Of a stretch of DNA of 64,000 nucleotides, positions 1 through 12,400 are shown piece by piece. The stretch's first letter is position 1, and each line of letters begins with the position of its first letter. The notes beneath the pieces are model-generated. The model made no database searches, was not told where the DNA came from, and worked only from the letters and a program-made list of their open reading frames with translations. The stretch spans positions 148,515,501-148,579,500 of the forward strand of contig NC_060212.1 of NCBI RefSeq assembly GCF_021130785.1, given 5' to 3'. Source of the stretch: Homalodisca vitripennis. Its lineage: Eukaryota > Arthropoda > Insecta > Hemiptera > Cicadellidae. A program made the position numbers and the translations under genes.

Positions 1-976
1 ACAAGGCAAATTCTATTTTTATTCGTATTATTAGATACACTTTATTTTTAAAATTCTTAAGACAGGCAAAGATATTAATTAAGTTTACGTACATTTCATG
101 ACAAACATATAATTTTCCATCATACCTAAAAAAGTGAATGTTATAAACACGTGGAATGAAACAAATTTCTCTCACATGACGATGATACTGTCTCACTGAG
201 TAATATTGATCACGACCCTGTTAATAAAATAAAATAGTGTATAAAACTAAGAATTATTAATATTAATTTAAATAATTATGCTCTACCCGGATTGTGTATA
301 AGATTTAAAAAAAATATGGTTGCCTGTAAAGTCGGTTTTACGGGCGAAGATTTTACGTGACAACGTCTTTTTCTCGGTAGAATATTTATTGATATGAATA
401 TTATTAAATTGCACAATAGGAACAAGGAATTGAATGAAAATAAGAATTGCACAAATTTTAACTATAGAAAATATATTTTGTTTACTAAAAACATTGTACC
501 ATAATTTGAAATTAATTAAAATTTGTTATTGTAAATGGTAAAGTTGAATAAAACATTTACTAAAATTGGAATTTGAAATTCTTGCTAAAACACATTTAAA
601 TTCTAACTTCGCGCGTGGTGATTGGTCGGTTTAGTTTGTTTGTTAAGGTCGCACTGTTATGACAGGTTAGAGGTTATAATTTGTTATTTTAAATGTTTGA
701 CTAGCAATACGCGCTGTTTCTTCTCAATCGACTGAATTACGATTGATTTGCAGAGTGATTTAAACTAATAATTTACTTAACACTATCAAACATTTGTCAA
801 TAGTATGACATAACCTATAAACTCAGTTTCTCAACTTTTGTGTCAATCTAACAATTAATCAATCAATCATAGTTTTACGATAATTAAAATATATCAGTGT
901 ACAATTATTTTACCTTTATTGTTGTAGTTGTTGTAAATGACGAATCTAAGCACTCCACATTTTCACGAATAAACAT
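1..976. other. AT-rich stretch, no gene recognised
   Basis: The sequence is AT-rich with many stops in all frames. I see no domain, RNA gene or transposon end. Confidence 0.5.
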
Positions 977-1054
977 AGTTATCTGCTTTATCCCGTGCGG
1001 CGGGACCCACAGTTATCTGCTTTATCCCGTGCGGATCCCGTGCGGCGGACCCAC
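977..1054. repeat. GC-rich tandem duplication, unit about 34 bases
   Basis: Two adjacent copies begin with AGTTATCTGCTTTATCCCG (977-1010 and 1011-1054) and end in a GGACCCAC block. The second copy carries an extra internal duplication of ATCCCGTGCGG. The GC content stands out from the flanks. The core CTGCTTTATCCCGTG occurs again at about 3988-4002, so this is probably a fragment of a dispersed element rather than a local accident. The family is not identified. Confidence 0.6.
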
Positions 1055-4000
1055 TGGACGGGCATCGTAACGTTACCGGGCGTTACACTTTTTCATGAGT
1101 GACTCCGAGCCGCAACCTAATTTAAGACGTTGTCACGTCAAAAACATCTTATAAATGTTTTTATATAATAACAAATAACCACTCACTCACTATTCTAAAT
1201 GAAAGGATATAAAAGTGACTTGAATGAAAGTAAAATATAAATTCTATCTTGTTATGGTTTACTAACTGAACCATAACAAACAAAAGTACTATATAATATT
1301 CTTACTTTAAACGTAAAAAAACTACTGAAACTGTCACTTCTAAATATTTTCCTAAATTTATTTCCTAATATACATAAGGGAGTATAATCTAATTTTCAAT
1401 AGGTCTATCTTCATTATACATATTACTTTTCTGTATGTTAACGAAAAGTGATTACAAAGCTTTCAAATTAGTGGATACTTATAACGTATGTTAATATTCT
1501 AAAATTTGTATTTTAAGATCATAACATCAGAATTTAATGAAATGTTCAATTAAATTCTCTATCGTTAATTTCTGTCTTGTTTTCATAAGATACTCTCTGT
1601 TAGTTTTTTACCTATTTTTCTGTGATAGTTGTCTGCTTTTTTTAGGTAAAATTTAGTTTTGTATAAGTTTTATAAAGGCATTATATAAATGATACAAAAA
1701 ATATAGCAGTATGTTAACAAATGTATTCAATTCTTTGTATTGAAGCTATTTAAGGTCTAGTTTTTATATTTATTTATTCCTGAAGAATGTTATCTATAGA
1801 CTTTGTGAAGTAACCCTTGACTACATGTTGGACAGTAATGTTACAGTAATTTAACACGTTGACTACCTTAGACACCTTACGGCCGCAAAAAAAGTAAGGA
1901 GAGTAGTTTGCATTACTCATAATCTTTAAAGCAACAATTTAACTACATTTATTTATAGTTATAAAATTATTATACAGTACATTGACGACATTTACTATAG
2001 CTGGGGAACTTTTTTACAGTACGTTAACTTCATTTTTGTACAGGACAGTTATTGTAAATATTATATTATTTTATTTTATTACATTATGTTATTTTAAATA
2101 TACGTGTTATTGCTAACAGTAAACTTTACAATTGTTTAAACTACATGTATTTTAGCTAGCAATAATTTACACAGTAGTTTAATTACATATAGGCAGAAAG
2201 GCGGTGAGAGTAGTCGGTCTCACTCAGAATAGAGCAACAGTGAAGGTGTTTAAATACATGTATTAGAGCTGGAGAGTTATTTTTAAGTATTTTAAACTGC
2301 AATGTTGTTATATCCAGCAACTATTTCACAGTAGTTTTAACTATGACTATTAAAGTTATTGTTACCGGTGCAATAATTGAAAGGTAATTTACTATTTGTA
2401 ATTTATTTTGATATTATAACCGTCAAGAGAGTGGGAGAATACTAAGATTCATCGAATTAAAACTTTTTTTTGTGGAGATGGTGGCAAGTTACTGATTGAT
2501 GAAACCCACGATAATTGGCCTCCTTGAAAATTTAGGGCTGATATGGTAAATGCTCAAGGAGCTTAACAAGGAAGAGAGGGAGCTTGTGAGGTGGGATGGA
2601 ATAAGAAGATAGTAGTTTTGGCGTGGTTAAAATATATCTTTTATACTATAATTAACATCTGCATGTTTGTTATTTCCTTTTAATTTAATTGTTGTTGTGA
2701 GATAATAATATTTTAGTTATTAATATTAGTATTGTAATACTTTTAATATGAGAGATTTGAAATCACCTTTTTTTTATACAGTTGTTATTCTATATTTTGG
2801 ATTCTATAGAAAAGCATTTAAAGGAGACATATTTTTAAATTTGATTTGTATATTATAACCCTTTCAGCTAATCTTACTATTCTGATATTTCAAAGTTAAG
2901 GATTATTCTAAATCATAACATTACTTGAAAAGTAATAAAGATGGCAAACTTTTATAAACACAACGTTATGTCTTTCCAACATAAATTGTGAGTTAGTACA
3001 AACAAGAAAACTACAATTACGTAGACTTTCAGGCGAGAGTTAAGCTAAGAGGTAGATTGGTGTGAGACTTAGCTGTCTAGAGGAGTAAAAGGCTTGTTGT
3101 ATCAGAATTGAGTAAGGTAATCCCTAGAAAAGTCCTTTCCAAAGGAAGGGTTTTTGAGGAATTTACGTTCCTTTGCAGTAGCATCACTTAGAGAATTTGT
3201 TTACAAAGGTTCTTCCAAGCAAGCTATAAAACTAATTATTAAGTTAATATATTTTTTTAACTAGTAATTATTATTATTTAAATAGTTAATATTATAGGGG
3301 TAGTTTTTAACTGATAACATTTTAGATGGTTTTATATAAACTTTTACAGTAACATTAATTTAATGTTGTATGTTTGTACAGATTCTATTGGCTAATACGA
3401 AAAACGCGATGATAACTATAGATAATATTCAAATTGTTTGTTTGATATGTTAACTTAGGAACTTATGGGTTAATTTTCATATATTATATGGTTTTCAGTA
3501 TCTAAACTCATATATTCAAGAGTTTTATATTACTGGAGAAAAATTACAATTTCAATAATTAGTTAATATATCGGTCTCTCTGAAATTTCATTGAAACTTT
3601 ATCACGGTTAATTTTTATTCAGTATTCACTCAACCGACATAGAAGTAGAATACACAATTTGTAATTATTTAATGTTTGAACATAATAATTTTTTTTTTTT
3701 AAATACCAATCAAATATTTTGTTAAAATATTGTTTTTTCATAATTCACATTATAACTAATCCTTTAAAACGAATTTAAAATATAATTATTTGTTATGAAA
3801 ACACATACAAGACATTATATAGTATTTCCGGTGCAGATCGAAATCAACCTCAGGCTGCAGACTATATGAGATTGTGCTATCTCAAACCAAAAGCTGGATA
3901 TTCTTAATAATGGACTTACTTCTAGCAGGACCACTGCTCTGCTACTGGCGTGACGGGCTAGGCAAGGTTGAGCGAAGGGTCGCACTCTGCTTTATCCCGT

Positions 4001-4329
4001 GTAACATGAAGTCGGATAGCATACACTATATCTCTCTGATTACATTGTATTAGACGGGTAAGTGTTGTCTATATCAGCCCTTCGCTGAAAAAGAAGGTAG
4101 ATGATGTACTTATCGTGTCCTCTCAATAACAACCTCTACATGCCAAGTATCAAAAATAAACGTGAACTGCCGATTACCCTTTTTAACCGAATACCTAAAC
4201 ATTTGTGATGATTTTGGATTAGAGTAAATTTTATACGCCAATTTTTGCTGTAGCACTTGTAAATTATGCTGGGATCTTTCTGGGGCTGCAAATCTTTTGT
4301 TATGATATATATTATAACCAACAATCACA

Positions 4330-4332
<3 letters not shown>
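1055..4332. other. Gene-free stretch with old repeats
   Basis: No coding signal is visible. It includes a degenerate duplication (about 1890-2345, listed separately) and a GC-richer patch at about 3930-4010 that shares CTGCTTTATCCCGTG with the duplication at 977-1054. The only open frames near 4.1-4.4 kb lie beside a TA microsatellite and overlap on opposite strands, which argues against coding. Confidence 0.45.
1890..2345. repeat. Degenerate direct duplication, offset about 310 bases
   Basis: Blocks GGAGAGTAGT...ACTCA near 1896 and GTGAGAGTAGTCGGTCTCACTCA near 2205 are followed by similarly ordered words: AAGCAACA / AGAGCAACA, AGCTGG, and CACAGTAGTTT- or ACAGTACGTTAA-like segments. The order is conserved but the identity is low. 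This looks like an ancient tandem duplication or two old copies of one element. Confidence 0.35.

Positions 4333-4395
<63 letters not shown>
4333..4395. repeat. (TA)n microsatellite, about 63 bases
   Basis: A pure AT dinucleotide tract. The apparent Ile-Tyr peptide across it is a by-product of the repeat. Confidence 0.95.
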
Positions 4396-4398
<3 letters not shown>

Positions 4399-4658
4399 TT
4401 AATTGTTTGTTAAAGAAGGTTACGAACCTATATTACCGGCCCTGTAGTAATTGTGGAGTTTCGTGAATAATGAATTTTACTCGGAGGAAATAAAATTACC
4501 TCAGGAGTTATAAGATGTACGGGGTGAGGCGCATTTTCATCCATATATTCTGAACGTGGAAGTTGATTATATTGGAAAGGTTTAGTACTGCACATATCAA
4601 TGCCAGTTTTCTTATATTTGGGTACCGTTATGTACGAGACTGGTTTAATATTCTATAT

Positions 4659-4727
4659 ATATTATAGGTTATTATTTTGTATATATTATATATATATATA
4701 TATATACAAAATTATAACCTATAATAT
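4659..4727. repeat. Near-perfect inverted repeat centred on (TA)n
   Basis: The left arm starts ATATTATAGGTTAT and continues through TATTTTGTATATAT. The right arm is its reverse complement ending ATAACCTATAATAT, with about one mismatch. Arms are close to 28 bases with a TA-rich centre, so the segment can form a cruciform or hairpin. No protein signal is associated with it. Confidence 0.8.
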
Positions 4728-6374
4728 CTTTTTATACTTCCGACAAACATCCATTCTATAAGATTGTACACAGCAGTCGTTTAGATATGCAGACCATATA
4801 TTTACAGTTAAGATAACTAAGTTTAATTTTTACTTTTAGTTAATCTATGGTACAACAACAGTAAGATCACGTAAGCGTTATTGCAGAACGTGCCTCTCCT
4901 TAAGCACGTCTTACACTAAAGTCTTGGCTACGGATTACTTTTATCCAGTTGAAGTACAAGTACTCCGCTCTGGGCAATATCAAAACTCTCATTGATCTGA
5001 GGTACAGAAAATACTATGGCTTGCTTTGATTACAATATTTAATATCCCTAAAAAAGACTAATTACATTAGGAGACATATTTTAGTTATACTAAGAAAGTC
5101 TTACGATTAACCAAGTTTAAGGGACAACCTACACGTTTATGAGATTTATAACTGTTTGTTTACCAACTAATCTAAAATTATAAACTTCATCTCAACATGT
5201 TTGGTAATTTTATCTGTCTCTAGTAATTTATTAAATAGGGCAATCCAGTTAGACGGTGTTTGTTAATACAAGTAAAAATCTTGTCTCAATATGTGACTAT
5301 ATTAGTAAACAGGCAAGACTTTTCATCGTATTGAATTGTTTCTAACAAAACTACCACTGACGGAGAGTAGTATTTTAAACAGTTACCAATTATATGTGTG
5401 CTTTGTGATACATTGCGTAAACCAAATTGAAATCAATACTGTAATGCAGACTAATAAAATTGGATGATTTAATAGGGGCTACAAATAATTGATTGATATG
5501 AATAAATCATGCCAACTTGATTATTTAATTTATAACAAACACGATGTTGTGTTTAATGTGAAGCTGGTGATTTTCATAGATTTAGCACTAATAACTTTAA
5601 TTAATTATAGAGTTTAATGTTATGAATGTAAATTACTGATAATAGCTATTTCGTAATAATTGAACTGTATTATGCACTAATACTGAGAGAAAAGTTATTT
5701 TTTGATATAATATAAGCAACAATTTGTCAATGCTTTTAGAGATTAACATTGATGCACGAATAAATCCGTATTTTGTGTTCTAAAAGCCACTCATACCCAA
5801 AAAAACCTCTTAATTATACCCTTATATATACAGGGTGAGTCAGAAATAACACTAAAATTTTAAAGTTTAGTTTTAAGGTTTTGAACGTAAGTGTGAAATA
5901 CAAGGAAATATTATATTAAATGTCATGTCAACCATGAAAAAACCCGTTAACACATTACCTTGCACACTGGATGCACAGACAATAATTATCAAACGTTAAA
6001 TTAGAAAATTAATTGGTACTTTAATTATTAGCCTTTGGTTGTTACATACATAAAAGTGTAAGAGGAAACCACGTTTAAACCATAGAAAGGCACAAGTTTG
6101 ATCCAAAAGTTTTCCTCTACACCCTATTGTATTATAAATAAAAATGAAACGCTAAATTGGTTGCTAATCGCTAATCTTGAGAGCAGATGGATCAATTTGG
6201 TAATTTATTTCTTTGACGTATTTATTGGAGTTATATTATATTTTATACAAAGGTAAAAGATGGAAAAACTTGATATTGAAAAATTTAATGTTTATTAAAT
6301 TGAAAAAACTATGCTATTATTTACGCAATATAATCCCAATTTAACTCATACTAAACAACATACTGTTGACCTTT
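4728..6374. other. AT-rich stretch, no gene recognised
   Basis: No convincing coding or RNA feature. A CAGGGTGAGTCAG word at 5831 resembles the ends of some insect TIR transposons, but no convincing inverted partner was found. Confidence 0.45.
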
Positions 6375-6490
6375 TCAAAAAAACTTCGCTAAAGAGGCAG
6401 AAGTTTAGATTCAAATAAATAATTACAAAATTGTAATAGTAGTGTAATGCAGATTGCATAAATCTAATTTACTTTCTAACCACTATAGAG
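6375..6490 (+). mobile_element. Helitron-related fragment
   Basis: The segment AAAGAGGCAGAAG followed about 55 bases later by AGTAGTGTAATGCAGATTGC matches, in order and spacing, the internal module of the Helitron at 24.6-24.73 kb (AAAGAGGCAGAAAAC ... CAGTAGTGTAATGCAGATTGC). No Helitron terminus is visible beside it, so it is a scrap of a related copy. Confidence 0.5.
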
Positions 6491-9400
6491 ATTGCTCCTG
6501 TAATGAATTTAAACCATCTTGTGCATGATAAATTTTAATAAAACATTAATGAAACCCCTTCTTTAATGAACAAAGCTATGACTCGAAATGTACAGGAAAT
6601 GATTGCTGTGAATAAAAATCTGAGCGATATACACTATCACGACTTATTTTACCCCACTGCAGTCCGTATAACAGCATACGTCTTTCACTCAAAATGTGTT
6701 ATAAACGATTATTTTGAAATTCTTAACTAAGTTTCAACGATTGTCCACTCATCCTTTTGAACAAGTGCCATATTGATAGAATTTTTGAAGTCTCTTCAAT
6801 CTTACTTAAAGACTTAGTTAATTATAGTGGTAAAAAATCGAAATTATTGTCATAAACCGGACGTATACGCTTTTAAATCTAAGTTGGTTTCCAAAACCTC
6901 CATATGAATTAATTTTAAGTACACCTTAGTGTCAAACCAAAAATAAATGGGTTCGTAAGTGAATTTAAAACTGTCACAACTAACATTTCTGACCATAGTA
7001 ACTAAGCCATACGTAAGTATATAAATCCTCTTTATTGGGACGAAAAAGGAAAGTTCAATAATTACACTTCAAATATAGTTGACCGTAATTTAATTTAAAG
7101 AGTAGAATGTTACTTTTTTATAAAACTTTGGTTTCTTCATACATACATGTGTATGTGTGTGTTTTGTTTTTTGTTTTCTTCATAGGGGCAAAAATGGCTA
7201 AATCAACTATAGGACCGGAAATACCTTACCGATAGTGATTAAACAGACTTAAATTGACGCTTTTTGATACAATGAGTTAAATGTTCGAAATACATGATTA
7301 ATTGAACTGTGACAAATGTTATTGATTACTATGCAAACGCCTAAGTTTTCTAAATAAAAAATAAAAGGTGTAATATTTTTACTTATTATTTCACTCACTT
7401 AATCGTGACTACCGAAGCAATACGTACCTGATTTTATGTCCAACTCTGATTGAAAAGTATCACAGTGCTCTATTATATTGCATCATAAATTATTCTATTA
7501 TGAAGGGCCACGTCCTTTAATTTTTTCGTGCGAAGAAGCGGGTAACTACTAGTAGTTAAACACATTTTTTCATTTATATTTAATGGGATTTTAAAAGTTA
7601 AAAGCAGTTTGGATCTTATAAGATAATCCTGCTAAATATGTCGTAGAAATATAATGTTTATAACTAATAACACATCTATACTTTGATGAATGGAATTTTA
7701 AATATAAAATAACCAATTTTCAAAAAGTAATAAAGTAATTAATAACATGTGTAATTGCTTCAGAAAATAATAAAGCATTTCTTGCATTCTTCAATTAAAA
7801 CAGCTCTCAACAAGTACAGTGTATATCAGACATTATTTGGAAAATTGTTAGTTTATAAATCTTTTAAAGCGTAAAGTGAATTGAAGTGTGTAATGAGATA
7901 CAAATCACGTAAGCTTTCCTTTTCCCACACAATGTAGAAGGTAATCTGGATTTGCTACAACGTGGAACAATGAGTAACCACTAACTTTGTTCTTATTCGT
8001 AAACATGAACTTAACTGCCATTTTGCAACATGTATGGTAAATGTTTCTCAGTAACATAACTATTGCTCAGGGGCAAACGCCAGAGCGTACAGTTTAACAT
8101 CAGAGTTCGGATGATATCCTACTTTCGGTACAATGTGTACAGTCAGCTAATACAAACTTTTGTATGATTTGCTAACTTAAAATTTATAGCCATTTGTCAC
8201 AATACATTATGGTTTTATTACAGAAACATAACTATCAGTAATGCCACCTCCATCATAATGTATATTACAGAAAACTTTAATAATACTATTTTATTAGTCA
8301 TGAATGGGCTAGAATACTTTATTAAAAAGAAGTGTTTCACTAAAATGTATCACAATATCAAGATTGATTTAAATAACGGATTCATCAGGTACTACAGTTA
8401 CCATAAATATACGGGCAAGTGCAGAGGTAAATTTCCATTAAGAAGTATAAAAGTTTTTGTCTATCAAGATCTTACCCAGAAAAATATCAGTAATAGAGTT
8501 TAGTCTCCTACAATGGCTGGCATGGTGCTGAAAGAGAAAGCAAGTCCTCGATCTTCTAACGAGTAAGCTGTATCACATTGACAGTTACAACTTAGCGTCT
8601 ATGTTCTAACAAGAAAAGACAAAGAACGTCGGAAAATCTTCAGAAGGAGTATATATTCCTTTCTCTTGTCCAGCCTTTGGTACAGGCAGCCAGGAATGCA
8701 GTAATGTGATGGCGTCCAAGGCAGTTGTGAGATGCATAACGAACACTTCCCTTAAACTCTAAAGAAGAACATTTTCATAAACACTCTTAAGAGAGGCCAA
8801 GAGTTGCTAGAGCCGCTTCAGACGGCAGGTTCACCCTCTCCGGATAGCTTATGCTACTCGTGTTGGGTCCATCCTTACAAGCATATCTGAAGTAAGAAAA
8901 TTGTCTCAGTCAAAAATGTAATAATTATTATCAAAAAGTAAAGAAGACGTCTTCGGAAACGGGAACATATATTTACAAATTTGCTTTCCTACTACACTTG
9001 ACTAGATTATTATCTGCAGTACCAGATTAATCTTATTTTTTTATACTATATTTAATTTAATGCACTTTCGAAGAAATAGTTTTTATACATTTTTTATTGT
9101 GAATAAACAAGGAAACAATAGTTTGAAATGCTTATACACTTCATTGCATTAGTATAATACTTTTAAATAATGTTTTTCCTATGTAACCAGTCTATATAGG
9201 GAATGCAAAAGTGAAAGAATTATAATGTTCAACTGTTTCGTAATGAGATTCATTCATAATGTCCCAGCTCATGTTTTTATACCCACTATTCTAACTGATA
9301 TAGTCTCAAAAAATGATTTGTGATATAAAGTCTTTTCATACTGACATAAATACAGTGATTTACAAAAACATGTGGATACATTAAAGAGTAAAAAAGACTA

Positions 9401-12400
9401 GCTAACTATTAATCGTAGTAATATTTGTAGAATGATAACATTTTTTTATATCATAAACTATATACATAAATAATGTGGATTTATGCATACGTAAATATTT
9501 ACAGATAAATACATCATCTATTGCAATATTTATAAATATTTGAACAGGGTAATTAAAAATTAACTTACTTATCCAGAGAGGTAATCTTCAAGTAAAGCTA
9601 AGTAATAAAAAACAAAGAATATTGGTCTGTATTCAATATTAGAAAAAATTCATCGATCTGGCTGATTTTTACCAATTATTTTGTTTACAAACAAAACCGA
9701 CTTTTTAAATGTATTTGGTCAGTAATGTGGCTAATTTAACATAATGTATGCCTCCAAACTGAAAAACCATTACAAACCTACTTAATTCAGTTTTTTTTTT
9801 TTTGTTCAAAACAATAGTGATGGACAATTTTGGTTTAATACAATTTAATTGGGTATGAATGTAATAAGACTTTATCACTTTAATATCTGAAATAATATTT
9901 TGTAAATTGAAGTCAGGCCATCGAACAAAAGTGGAATGTAATAGTATTGCAAAGAAGTTTCGTGGAATCATAACTGAAAATGAAAAATTCTTAAATACAA
10001 CTGATGAATACGCACGGAATCACATCACAGAAATAAACGAATATCCAACGGCTACAAAGGTGGAACGGTGGCTGGGCTTGTGGCTGTGTGTGGCTTCAAT
10101 ATACATTAAAGCATTACGGATGATATGTGCTCCACTGGGATCTATGGGATCCAATTTGTGACTTTAATCCCAGAGAACTCAACCCTTTATATGAATATGA
10201 TGTGGTATTTGTAACATCGTGTTTACGCCGCATCTCAATTAAAAAATAATATGAATTTTAACATGTAATTTTAGTTATGTACGTTTTTAGTTTTGTGTAA
10301 AATGTTCATTTGGTTTTGTACCTTATATTGGGTCCATGCTAAACAAGAATGACCTATAATATATGCAACAACTTTGATGTTAATAAGTTCCAATACCTAT
10401 TGCAATTATAAATGCATTAGGCGAAGTTTTGAATCATAATGACACCTTTCGGAAACAACTTTGCTCTGTAATATTATGGAGGTTACAACTTAATTGTTAT
10501 GGTGTAGGTATAAAATTCATCTTCCCCTGTTATATTTGCGGAAAAAATAAATTATTACACTTAAATACTTTTTGTCTATTCTTTAGAACTACTAAAATAT
10601 TTATTCTTATTTTTCTTGTACTTCCATTTAAAACAATACACTGTGTAAAATACATTTAACTCTCATTTAAACAATGGCACTACTCCAAAATCGGCATTTT
10701 TTTTAGTTATGAGCGCTAGATCACTCTGCTATCGGTTCTCTACAGCCTGCACTTGAATTAAAATGCAGTTCAACAACTTGATCGATCACTTGGCTGTAGT
10801 TGCGTCGGTTTTTTTTAAATATTCTAGGTATCTGTGATGTAAACGATGTAACGAGTTCATTTTGAGTTTCTTCGTCAACGACTTTTTTTTATTTCTTCAG
10901 ACGAAACATGATTTCATATTTTTAGAAGTCAAGTCTGTTACATGAGCAGATCCCTGTAACTGCACTAAAAGTCCTGTAGCGTGATTAGCATTTAAAAGCT
11001 GAAATTACTTTGAAATGACGAATTCAATGTTACTTTTAATTAAATATTAAAATCAGGTATTGACACGGTTGTTATGTCACTAACTATATTTTTTATTGAC
11101 ATTTCTATTTTTGTTACGGCAACCTCTTCAACTTGATATAGTATACCTTTTCCACTATCTATTCCACTATGGCAATACAATTCCGAGTCTCCGGCTTGTC
11201 AGATTGAGATGGTAGCTACCCACATACACACTAAAGGGTAGGCAGAACTGCACAAGGTATAATATTATTTGTCGCTTACATATTGAAACCCCATTGGATG
11301 TCTAGAAACATTACATCAATAACTTAGCATGCCAAGATATCGGAGTGCAAGGGTTAATGGAAGGGTCAAATTTAAGGAGAACTCGCCAAACATAAGGGAG
11401 TGCAGTTCCTGACTTGCTTTGACTTAGAGAGGCTGGAACACATCTAGCCTTCCTTATTCAAAGGTTTACACGACTGATATACAGAGCACGCTATTTTCTC
11501 CTGATTGTATCTCTTCATGGGGTGGCATACCCTAAACCTGATACATTCCGAATATCCTATCAATGCAGAAGCAAGCACACAGGTCCTCTGAGAGAACCAA
11601 GTAAAATAAGAGGTATCCTCATTTTCTTTTCCTAAAAATAGTCTAAGCATTATAAACTTAGGTGAACATTCTATTCCTACGCAAAGGGTTTGTTTTAAAA
11701 CGAAAGATATAATCTATGACTCTTATGAAAACAAATTTAATGCAGAAATCACGAGATACACATCACAATTCTAATTTTGATTTTGCGTTCATATGCGCAT
11801 TGACAAATTTTTGCGATCGCAATATTCACGTTACAATGCTTTTATGTGGAGCAGAATTGCCCATCCGCGTGTTATTTTTCCACCAAAAACTCACTTTTAC
11901 GTGAGTAACACCGACAATAAATGTCTCCCAGCGCGGCGTAACACCCCAAACTGGACCGTGTAATAGCACAGGTTGTGTACCTCGGTGGATTTATATAACT
12001 GCGGGGCTGAAAACATAATAGTTTATACCTCAAGGATGTCTTACTGTATAACCTATCAATTGCATAGTTTCATAATTAGTTTTGGTATGTTTTTGACTTA
12101 AATTTATTGCACTTTATTAATCTCAACAATATAAAATATTAGAGATTATCATTTGACACTTACCCTCTTTTAAGGATGTAATAATTCAAAATATTATATC
12201 GTAATATAATCAATATTATAAAATTAGCAAATCAGCATTATTTATTGACATTTTACGCTATGACTCTTAAGTAAAATGTAACTGGTTTCATTATAATACA
12301 TTACATTGCCTAACAAAACTGTCCTTAAAAATCTATATATTGGTGATAAAACTGCATATATAAGGTATTAAAGGAATGTTTGGTAGGATATGTAAAGTAA

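Noticed and set aside
4266..4466. Open frame with an Ile-Tyr repeat, and similar ones at 21.5, 27.3, 37.9 and 45.1 kb
   Set aside because: Each is the translation of a (TA)n tract.
5828..5848. TIR-like CAGGGTGAGTCAG after TATATA
   Set aside because: Resembles the edge of the 63.1 kb MITE for only about seven bases, and no inverted partner was found within a plausible distance.
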